From contig JAFMSR010000005.1 of the NCBI GenBank assembly GCA_022818135.1, forward strand, positions 30,355,600 through 30,419,599: 64,000 bases of DNA, read 5' to 3'. Origin of the DNA: Saxidomus purpurata. Its lineage: Eukaryota > Mollusca > Bivalvia > Venerida > Veneridae. A model generated the notes under the pieces. The model worked only from the letters and a program-made list of their open reading frames with translations. It was not told the origin of the DNA and did not search any database. Of the stretch, positions 20,989-32,200 are shown in pieces. Each line of letters begins with the position of its first letter. Within the stretch, counting starts at the first letter, position 1. The position numbers and the translations under genes were made by a program.

Positions 20989-21415
20989 TTAAAGTGACAT
21001 TATGCGCATTTCTTTCAAGTAAAAATCCAGCTGAAAATGGTGTGTATACAAAAGTGTAGAGGAAATAATAACTTTTAACCCAATACACCAAACTCTTCCC
21101 GCTACCTGTATGAAAAAATAACTTTCAAAATATTGATTTTCTTATTTGACTGGGAGAGTCAATTTAAGAAAAGAACAACTGCATGCAGGAGTTGCTTCCC
21201 TTCCACTGCCGAAATCTCTACCAACATCAACAACGACACATTCAACTATCATTTTATCAGTCCGTTTTTTTATATCTAAAGCACCAACTTCAAATACTAA
21301 TGCGGCATAATCATTAATTTAACACATTTAAATGCACAGCAACCAAAAATTGCTTTTATAAAACTGTCACCAAAAATACACTTTGTGCAGTAATATGCGC
21401 ATAATGTCACTTTAA
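20989..21415. mobile_element. MITE with 17-bp perfect inverted termini and TTAA flanks
   Basis: TTAA (20989-20992), then AGTGACATTATGCGCAT (20993-21009); the perfect inverse ATGCGCATAATGTCACT (21395-21411), then TTAA (21412-21415). TTAA duplication is the mark of piggyBac-type insertion. No transposase is present. It lies in RPS7 intron 1. Confidence 0.75.
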
Positions 21416-21760
21416 TAATTAGTTCTGGATTCCAAAAACTCTTAATACCACTACTTTTTATTTTTCAGGCGAGACTTTCGTTTTGGATCATTCCTATATG
21501 GAATCCTTACCAGAATAACAGAGCATGCAAATTTAACTGAAAATGCTGAAATTTCCTTAGTAAAAGTGCCCATATTGCTTTATTCTGATGTCTATAATTA
21601 TCAATTTCATGTTATTTGTAACATATAAAGCTATGCACCTTGGCATTTGTTAAGTTTTCAGATTCTAAAATGTGGCAATGCCCGAGAGTTGAACATTAAT
21701 ACTTCAGAATACGAGAGTTTCTTCTCATTTCTGAATACGAGGGTGACCTCAGAGAATTAC

Positions 21761-22354
21761 AGTGGTTTCGTCGACCTCCCGTTTCGTCACTAAGGATTTA
21801 TGATGCCAGTTCGTCACCAAGGTTCTGTATAAGATAAATATAACAATAGGATTTCACACCTACTTAGTTCACACAGTTAAATGAGAATACCATTCACTGC
21901 ACAAAATTTGATTAAAAAACGTATCTGATTTGAGTAAATATTTTGAATGTATATTTTTTTATTTGTGTCCGTGTCCATCATTCCTGTAGTGTGTCTTTGT
22001 TATGTATAGTTCGATTAGTATGTTATCTTTGTCATTTTCTGAATAAAAGTTTTATAACTATAACTTGTTTTGTGTATTTTGACAATAATACTCCCTTAAT
22101 CCAATCCATTCTTATATTCAAATTGATTTATATGACTAACAATAGTCAACTAATTACTTCATTTGGATGAAAAAAGGTGTTCATAGTACCCCAATACATC
22201 CTATAATTACATGTAACGACAACGTTAATTGGTTTGTTTGATCCCATTTATGTCAAATAACAATTAAATATACAATTAAATAAGAGTGACGAAACCACAA
22301 CCTCTTTTGTACACAAAACTCTTGGTGACGAAACGGGAGGTCGATGAAAACACT
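21761..22354. mobile_element. MITE with about 28-bp inverted termini
   Basis: Left end CAGTGGTTTCGTCGACCTCC then CGTTTCGTCAC (21761-21790); right end, inverted, GTGACGAAACGGGAGGTCGA then TGAAAACAC (22325-22353). The left CAGTG start and possible TA flanks suggest a Tc1/mariner-type element, but the right terminus has diverged. It lies in RPS7 intron 1. Confidence 0.65.
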
Positions 22355-22905
22355 ACCATCCACCTCAGATACTGTAGCAAATTTACTTAACAGCTTGAGG
22401 AGAACAATCATGCAATTTTTGACGACCCTAATTGAAAGACCAGTATTATTTCTATCACATAACATGTTGATGATGTTGCTAAACTTTGAACTGTTTTATA
22501 GGTAACAAATTTACACGCTTAGCCCCTTGAGAATACGAGAAAACAGGATAACCCTAGGTTTTGGAAGGCTATGTCATATCAACAGTTCTAATGACACAAT
22601 ATAAAATGATTTCCGCTTATATCTTAAAAACCTGTCGAGCAAAATTTTCAGTAAGCTGTCGCACCAAAGAAGTTTAATGAATACCAGGTGCGCGTTTCAT
22701 ACCAATAAAACAAATTGAACATTTTTGAAACATGAAGGCATATTAAGTGGCGTTTTATTAAGTTAAAACGGTGTCATCGCTATGCCAGATAGTATATTAA
22801 TACGTCAACATTTCAAGGACTTGTCGTTAACACAAAATTGCATATAAAGAACGGCTTGTTCGTCTGCTTGAGGCGGATTTAGAAACGGGATAAAAGTATC
22901 CGTAC

Positions 22906-22937
22906 CTTCTGTATTTGGCGATTACCGGAAAAGGAAG
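22906..22937 (-). promoter_or_regulatory. RPS7 noncoding first exon with 5' terminal oligopyrimidine tract
   Basis: On the minus strand the tract CTTCCTTTTCC starts at 22937 and is followed by GGTAATCGCCAAATACAGAAG, then the donor GTACGG at 22905. A C-initial pyrimidine tract at the cap site is the TOP motif of ribosomal protein mRNAs, which links their translation to mTOR/LARP1 signalling. The acceptor would be the one ending at 20871, so the 5' UTR is about 32 nt and the next exon opens directly at the ATG. The cap site is inferred from the motif, not observed. Confidence 0.65.
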
Positions 22938-23046
22938 TAGGTAGTAAAACTAGACTGGTACAACGTGTTTAAATTCCGTTCTGACGGTCGGTCGGTCTCA
23001 AAGTGGTGTGTTATTGTTCAAAAACGAGAAAATCAAATTTTCAGTG

Positions 23047-23121
23047 CCCCTGCCGGGATTCGAACCGGAGACTTCCGGACTGGTAGTCCAGAGCGTTTAC
23101 CACTAGACCAACGCATCACCC
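23047..23121 (-). repeat. tRNA-derived SINE or tRNA pseudogene
   Basis: On the minus strand an A box (TGGTCTAGTGG) and a B box (GGTTCGAATCC) are intact, with an anticodon-arm-like CTGGACTACCAGTCCGG. The acceptor ends do not pair and the T stem has a C-C mismatch, so it is not a working tRNA. A related copy is at 57.1-57.24 kb. It sits between the RPS7 cap site and the RNASEH1 start. Confidence 0.6.
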
Positions 23122-23228
23122 ATAATTGATAAATATTTAAATATACCCACCGGACTGACATGCTGGTAGCCATTGAAGACCGAAGTCGGAGACCGGCTTT
23201 TAGAAGCACCACTGAGAACCAGTCTGAA

Positions 23229-26200
23229 ATGTTTACTGTCCGGCAAGTTGTTTTCAGTTTTATTCAGCATTCGAGGGTTTCTCTAAGAACTTATGCAATG
23301 CCATTTTATGCTGTAAGGACAGGAAGAATTCCAGGGGTGTATGGATCATGGTACATATATGTTTGCTTGCTAGATATCGCTAGTAATGTATGATAAATAG
23401 TATAAGATTATTCTTACTATTCTTGTTTCGGTTACATCACTATTTTGGATAGTTTACCAGCATGCTGACGTTACCATTTTTCAGAATTGTTTACTACATG
23501 AAGAGAGCGTATATTCCATATGCTTGAGTCTTCATTTATACATTCATGCACTTGTAGGAATAGTGATAAGCCAGAGCCCTTGCCCTTTATCTCTCTAAAT
23601 CAGATTTGGGAAGAACTGATCAGCAACTTTCTCACAATAAAAATCATTACAGGCATAGTGCATGCAGGTAGGAATCACCTGGGAATGACATAATAAACAA
23701 AAGCAAAGGCAAACTGATTGCAAGCAAAGTAATGCAATGAACTTATACAAAATAATAATTAAATAAAAAAAATTAACTGAAGGCGGACAGAACTGAATCT
23801 TGAAATTAGGCTGCAACTCAAATTATAGACTATTACTGTCATGTGTTTAAGAACAAAAAGAACAGGAGCAGACCTCCCCATCCTATTCATCAATTAAGCT
23901 TCTGAAGTAAGAGAAATTAGTTCTATCTCTAAAATGTTGAGGAAGCGAATTCAATAGTTTTGGAGCACTGGAACGGAAAGATCTGCTACCATAGTTCGAT
24001 GTTTTTACCTGTGGAAGTTTTGCTGTATTCGAGTGTACCTAAAATTATAATTGTTGTCTTTTATTGTTACTAAGTCATGAAATTATACCGGACCTTGTTT
24101 GTTAATTATTTTATGAACTTCAAGAGCCACTTCCGAAAAAGATCTAGGAATCCTATTTGATAGCAATTTAAAATTTAGTGAACATACCCAATCAAAAATC
24201 AGGATAGCTAATAGGAACCTAGTCGTTTAATCTCTAAAACATTTACAAACTGACAAGGACATTTCCTTCAACTGTATAAAGCCCTAGTAAGACCCCATCT
24301 AGAGTATGGAGTTCTATTGTAATCTGGTCACCTATGATAAAAAAGCCATAAGGGCTTTTCAATCAAAGTTACTTTAATCAAATAGAACTTTGGAGAATAT
24401 TTAGAAGTCTAATGTATCATCACTAGGTTAAAATAATCCTGGGATTACATACTATTGAAGAAATAAGATAGGATAAAATACAGGTTTGGACTTGTTATAA
24501 AAAAGTTATCAATAATTTAGAAAACATATGACAAAAATTAACTATTTAGTTTCTGTGCTTTTGAATAGACCTAGTTTAGGTAATTCACCAGAAGATTTTT
24601 AAATAAAGCGCTAAAAAAAACATATTTAATAATAGGATTTTGGGGGTCAGTCATCTAGAGTTTGGGGGTGAATCATTAGGAATAAGCTCCTGAACATGTA
24701 GTCAAAGTACCCACCTAAATGCTTTTAAAGCAAGACTTAACAAAAATTGGGGTCAGCCTCATAATCATTTTACTATCCAAATGTTCCAAGTTCAATAATA
24801 GCATACACAATTTATACCTGGGTTTTAATACCATTTACTCATATTAGTTGATGAAAAGGGACTGAGGTGTTTATTCATTGAATTCACATGTTTACAGTGT
24901 AGTTCCAGATAGACTTTTAACAGTTTAATGTACATTTGAACAATGACAGTACATGAGGAAGTGTGAAATAATTCATGGATTATCAACAGTTATTATGAAA
25001 TGGAAAACCCTCAAAATGGCCAGTAGAAACCATTGTTTTATCTCTGTTTGGATTTAACTGACACAATTAAGGCCTATAAATACAAGTTTAAACAGTATAT
25101 AAAATCTGCTTACAGCTTTTATATGGTAAAATGGCCGGTCTGAGGAGTGGTGCCAAACTTTCAGATCTGATATTATTGAGATGAGGTGACATATGATAAA
25201 GAGATTTTTGTTGCATAATACAACACACTATCATTAAATTTTATATAAAAAATCATTCTTTTGCCCAACATAATTATGGACCCCACCCCTCATGCTTCAT
25301 AGTTTTTATATTCGGTTTAACTGTTAAAAAGTATGTGCTCTGTATCTCATAAACAAGGCTCACTCTGGTTAATAATTAATTTTTGTTCAGTTTTTGAAAG
25401 TGAACTTTAAGCAAATGCCAATTATCAGCAATTGTCACTTGTTTACAAATGAAGTAGGGGTCACTGAAATAGGTACGGCTGAGTATCTGTAATGCAAAAA
25501 AGGGGTGCTTGTGATAAACAGCACTATGTTATTTTGTTGGAATATTACTATCACACAGATAGAGGACACATAGCACAATAGTAATACATAAAGAGAATAG
25601 GTCTTCTTAAAAAATTGATGATTCTGCCTGAAGTATTCTTAGGGTCACTGAAACTGGTACTTCGAGGATAGGATGGAGTTCTCTTGTACATGTCAATAGG
25701 TCTTCTTCTAAGATGTTATTGTGAGATTCTGATCTAACATGAAAATATCTTGTGATATTGATATATTGAGGACGTCAAATAATCTTAACTTCTCTCAACT
25801 TGAATAACACCACTCTCATTCTGATGCATGCCATTTTCCCAGGATTCACTGGGATTTATGGTGACCTTAACTCCAGAGCCCTGGCGATACTCGCAAAAAC
25901 ATCAAAACCTCTTGTTAAGCTTAAATTGCTAAAAATCCTACAAAACTCAAAACTAGCAACCTACGTCCCATCTATAATAAGTAATATACACATTCAATCC
26001 TGGGACACATGATACCGATAATTGTGAATTAGAGAAAAGGTATTGTGTTGCAACTTCCTGTGGATAATGTGACAAAACTGAAGTGTTGACACAAGTTTGT
26101 GTTGTCAATATCATCTTAGGTAATGCCCAGTGGAAAATTATACTAAGCATACTTTTCCAGAAGCTATGTGTAAATATGAGCAGATTTAAGCATTTACTTG

Positions 26201-29200
26201 AACATTACTACGAGGATAGTAAACTTAACTTTAGATTAGTGTGTATTGCGAAAATTTAAATGATCAAAATGTCTTTAGACATGTACATGTATGCCTTCCT
26301 GCTAAAGCTTCTTACCAAGGCATTTTGTCATAAATCACATTTTTTTGGTAAATCTCACAATATAACTCCAACCCTTTTTTGGCAAGTATGTTCTCTATGT
26401 TAGGATTTGTAATGACGTTGCTCACCCAAACCCTGTTGATGACTCGTAGATGAAAGATAAGGTTATCATCTTCTGAGCTCAAACTTAGCTATGTGTTGTT
26501 TTTTTCTTCAATGGACATGAAATCTGATCATGGTATTCATTATCACGTCCCATCATTAAGGTGAATGTAAGTTACTTTACAACATTGTCTGAACCAACTA
26601 TGAATTTCTTCCGCTTCTCTCCAGTCATGAATTGTATCAGAATTTGTTTCGCAGTCATTTACAGGATTGTCTTTACAATCATTATAATCTATGAAGTTTC
26701 TTATTCAAAACCTTTTTCTATTTTCAGGGATGAATGTAAACAACAAGTAGACAAATTTAATAAACCCCGATACAAGAAGTTTAATACACAGCAAGAGGCC
26801 ATTGCTTTTGTTGATGGATATGATAACAACGTTCCTTATGATAAAGGTATTACAAGCCTACTCACTGCTGTTTTATAACAAGCCATCATCGAACTAGAAT
26901 TATGACATACTGCTGTAATTCATCTATAGGGGGAGCGTGTTATTAACATGACGCCAGTGATGTGGTAACCTTGCCCCTGTGATGTCGGAGTATTGTTTCT
27001 AAAGAATCCATTCAAGCGTTTTCCGAGTGCATTTTTGTTTGTTGTTGGTAAAGTCCAGTTTTGGTTAGTATTGAAATCTCTTGAGTGATACCTGGCGTCA
27101 CATTAATTTGCTATCGGAGAGAAAATTTTAACATTTGAGTACAGTAACAAGACATACCGGTATATAAGATTTACAAAGTTAAAGCAGTTTTGTTAATGTG
27201 AATTAGGTTTATAAACTATGTATAAAATAAAAATTAAAGAAGCATATTAAAAATTATGTACATGATTGTATCTGTATGTTCTCCCTGGATAGTCTCTTTT
27301 ATTTGAAATAAAATAGCTCATCCAGATTTAAATTTGATAGTACAGGAACCAAGTTCAGTCAAGTAACATTTATACTGTAATATTTTAGTAAACATTTGAA
27401 CACAGATTATAGATCTCCCGAGTTAAATATGTTATAACATAGTCAAGTTATTCTTTCTAATGAATGAATGAATGAGATAGTAAATTGAGCATCAACTTAA
27501 TCGAGCACAAACCTGTTTAGGACAGTCACAGAGTGTTAGAACTGTTCACTTATACAACCAGCATACCAAGTTCAAAAATTGCAGTTTGACTTTCACTTAG
27601 TTTGACATACCACTCCAGTACACATAATTAATTTCTTTGGAGCATTTAAGTAAAGAGTGTGCCTTGCTGTTGAAAGCTTGTGGTAAAGCCTCAGGGTTCA
27701 AATTTAGACACGCATACTCGCTAAAATCGAGTGGAAATTTAGAATAGCGAGTGGCTATAAAACGAACTCGCATCTTTTAGCGAGTCAGTAAAATACCAGC
27801 CAAATCATTTAAATGTCATAATTTACGAGAAAAATCTGACTGTTAATAAACAAAGTTAAAAATATTCATGAAAATGTTGTTTCAGTCGTATCTGGGTCGA
27901 TAACAGTCCTAAAAATAGATCGCCGTTTCCATAGTCGATCATTTGGCATGTTTAAAGTTAATAAAAATCGTTGTTTGATTTTAGCTAGTAGCTTTTTAGC
28001 TCACCTGAGCTGGCTCAGGGTGAGCTATTAGGATCGATGATTGTCCGTCGTCCGTCCACATTTAGTTCATTAACACTCTAGTGGTCACATTTTTGCCTCA
28101 ATTGTCACGAAACTTGGTCAGGATGTTTGTCCCAGTAATTACTCGGACGAGTTCGAATATGGGTCATCTCGGATGAAAAACTAGGTCACATGACCCAAAA
28201 ATAGAAAAATCTTGTTAACACTCTAGAGGCTACTGTTTCAGTCCAAATATCCTGGCAATTTGTCAGAAAGGTTGTTTGGTTGATTTCTAGCTCAAGTTTT
28301 AATATGGGTCACCTGGGGTCAAAAACTAGGTCACACAGCCCAAATGTGGAAAAACCTTGTTAACACTCTAGAGGTAACATTTTCAGCCCAAATATGCTGG
28401 AAATTTGTCAGAAAGATTGTTTCTATGATTTCTAGCATAAGTTCGAATATGGGTCATCTGGGGTCAAAAACTAGGTCACAGAGCCCAAATGTGGAAAAAC
28501 CTTGTTAACACTCTAGAGGTACCATTTTCAGCCCAAATATTCTGGAAATTTGTCAGAAAGGTTGTTTCGATGATTTCTAGCTCAAGTTCGAATATGGGTC
28601 ATCTGGGGTCAAAAACTAGGTCACAGAGCCCAAATGTGGAAAAACCTTGTTAACACTCTAGAGGTACCATTTTCAGCCCAAATATCCTGGAAATTTGTCA
28701 GAAAGGTTGTTTCGATGATTTCTAGCAAGTTCGCAATATGGGTCATCTGGGGTCTGGGGAAAAACTAGGTCACGAGCCCAAATGTGGAAAAACCTTGTTA
28801 ACACTCTAGAGGTAACATTTTCAGCCCAAATATCCTGGAAATTTGTCAGAAAGGTTGTTTCCGATGATTTCTAGCTCAAGTTTCAATACGGGTCATCTGG
28901 GGTCAAAAACTAGGTCACGAGCCCAAATATGGAAAAGCCTTGTTAATACTCTAGAGGTTACATTTTCAGCCCAAATATCCTGGAAATTTGTCAGAAAGGT
29001 TGTTTCCTATGATTTCTAGGTCAAGTTCGAATATGGGTCTCTTGGGTCTTGAAAAACTAGGTCACAGAGCCCAAATATGGATAAACCTTGTTAACACTCT
29101 AGAGGTAACATTTTCAGCCCAAATATCCTGGAAATTTGTCAGAAAGGTTGTTTCGATGATTTCTAGCAACTTTGTTAAAAGCAGTTGTACTCGGGTGAGC

Positions 29201-32200
29201 GATAAACGGCCATCATGGCCCTCTTGTTTATTTAGCTAGTGAACTAAAAAACCACTAGCTAATTTTAGCTAGTAGAAAAAAAGCTAAATTTGAACCCTGA
29301 GCCTGTGGCACTTTGCTGAAATAGTTTATTGTATATTAGATCTAATTAATTTATTCTTGATTGTGAAACATGTTCTTACAACTTATATTAAATTTTGTCG
29401 AGACAAGCTTGTGATGGAGTCAACCTCTCAGAGAGAAGGGCATTTTGGAATTATACTGTCTTGCATAGGGGCACTACCACTTCATGGCACTGGAAAAGAT
29501 TGAACCGATGACCCTCTGATCCTGAGGCAACACTACCACTGTGCCACAAAACATTAAAGTTTTATTTTTTCTTCGTTTTATCCAGACTGCGTGTATTTTT
29601 ATTTTCAAAAGCAAAGAATACCAAAGCAAAACTTTCTTTTTAAAGATGAAGTGAATTACCATTCAAACAGTGTTCCAGTCAACAAAGCCTCCAGCAGTCA
29701 TTCTACCTTATCAAACTCGCACACTTACAAGACAGCATCATCAAAAAACTTGGGTAATGGATACCAAAATGTCAGACAAGAGACATCAAACAATTTGTCA
29801 TCGGCTGTCAAACTTAAAATTGCGGAAAAAGAAATTGAATATTTAAAGGAGCAACTGAAGTTGAAAGAAACTGAGAATAAATTACTGAAAACAAAGGCAG
29901 AGCTTAACCAGCTAAAAAGCGAAGGTGGGTGCTTTGTCAGTTCAAATACGACATGTATATTTTGGCATCTTTATAAAAGTTAGATAATATACATGTACAC
30001 ATACATTTTGAGTGAGGAAAGAATAATTATTGTGAATTCTTCATAAATTTGAAGAACTTTTGACGTAAGCAGTACATTTCATGCATTATTCAAAGAATAA
30101 CTGTAATCTAGTTAGATGGGCTTAACTGTCCTCTCGGTCTGTTTCATCCATCCCCCCCGGCTTAACTGTCCTCTCGGTCTGTTTCATCCATCCCTCCCGC
30201 CCTCCCCTCCCCCATGGTTGACATTCTTTCCTATATTTTTTGTAATTTTACAGTTGTAAAATGCAACAAAAAAATAAAGGGACAAAATTTTATTTATAGA
30301 AAATAAGTACAGTTTTACTTTAAGGAAACAAATATAGTGAAATAAAAATTTCAATTATAAATTCCTTCAGCAAACCACCAAAGCAAGTCAAGTCCTGTGA
30401 AACATACATGCCACAAGAGTAAACCTTACCAGCGTAGTGGGAAGACCGCCAGTAGTGCCAGCTGGAAACAGAACAGAACAGCACAACTAATAGATCTGGA
30501 TGAAGCGCGACAGATTCATACAGCTGCACATTCTAATAGTATGTAATGATTAACAAGATTTACACAGTTTATAGAAATACAGATTTTGAACATAATGTAT
30601 AGCATGTATAGTGGATAGGTAAATGTAAATATCTGTTTTGAATTAGTTAAATGTACAGGGTAGTTGTTTGTAGAGGGGATGCATTGGTGTGGTAAACTAC
30701 ATGTATATAGATGGATTTTTCCTTTATCGGAGCAACATCACTTGATCAGTTACCTGCAAATTCATTTAACATTTTATGCAGAATGCATGACTCATAATGT
30801 TGATCAATAGGGTAAACCCCTGCATCATTTTGTGAATTAGGGGTCATACAAGAATATTGTGAATTAGGGGTCATACCAGAGTGTTGTGAATTAGGGGTCA
30901 TACCAGAATGTTGTGAATTAGGGGTCATACCAAAATTAAAACACCTTCTCACATTGTGTTCTGTGTTGTCTCACATTACACAAGAGTTCAGAATTTCAAG
31001 AACAGGTAATGATATATAAGTGAAATTTGGTACACATGTTCTGTAGATTGTGTCACGATCTTTTAACATAGCAAGAACTGTAACTCAAAATTATATTTTT
31101 GAATTATCTCCCTTCATTACCTTTTCTCTTATGGATCAAGAGTAGATAGCCTACTATTTGTTGGCAATTATTGAAATTCACAGTGATTGAAGACATTTAG
31201 AAATATTGCAGAATGTAAGAAGCATAACTGTTGATTGGCTTCTTTGTCTACAGGTACAGAATCCAGTGGAGGAGCACCAGTTGTGTATACAGATGGAGCC
31301 TGTTGTAACAACGGTCAGGGCGGAGCAAGGGCTGGTATAGGAGTCTACTGGGGACCAGATCATCCTATGTAAATATATTATAGACAGCAGTTAAGAAATG
31401 TTACATGTACACTAATGTACACAATCATTTGCGTCTTTCGATGTAAACTTAATTTTATGTCAATTTTTGTGCTTGATTGCGAATTATGTTCTGGTAACTT
31501 TAATTAATTCCTCTTGAAGCACTGCCAGTCATCAAGCCTCACACATATAAGAGCTAGAGCCAGTAGCTTGTATAATTAATACCCAGACTGAGGCGTGTGT
31601 TGCATTAGATGTCTTGTTGAAGGACCCGCCTTGAATGGCTTGACCAGGGATTGAACCTAGGTCTGTTTGATTGTGAATAGGAATTAAGTTTTTATGATAT
31701 AATTTGCTCTAAGAGAAATAATTTATGGAAATACACTGCTAAATTTCTCAAACTTTTAGGTTTGACTGAACCAGTAATTGTTCATAGTGTTGCTCACTAA
31801 GACTTAAAAGCAAATTAAGAAGATTATAATCAGACTTCAGGAATCTTAAGATCATGATCTGCACTGGTCACAAACCCAGAATCACTTACTGCCAGCATGG
31901 TAGGAGTCAAACTACATTCAATCGAAACTGTTCCGTCTGTTCATAATCCTAAGATAATAATTCCCACAATTGTAACAGATATCAGTGGTGTGAAAGGGAA
32001 GTTAAAATTTCAGTCTTCTTTTATTCACCAGGAACACAAGTGAGCGGTTACCAGGACGACAGACAAACAACAGAGCAGAGATTCATGTAAGCCACAACAG
32101 TCAGATGTGTTCTTAATACATGTCTAAAATGAAAAGTAAAACCATAGCTGGCAGCTGAAATGTACTGGGATTTTACCTTGTTGTACTGGTTTTAATGTGT

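Noticed and set aside
23047..23121. Functional tRNA gene (anticodon-like ACC)
   Set aside because: Acceptor arms do not pair and the T stem has a mismatch; a diverged sister copy at 57.1 kb indicates a SINE.
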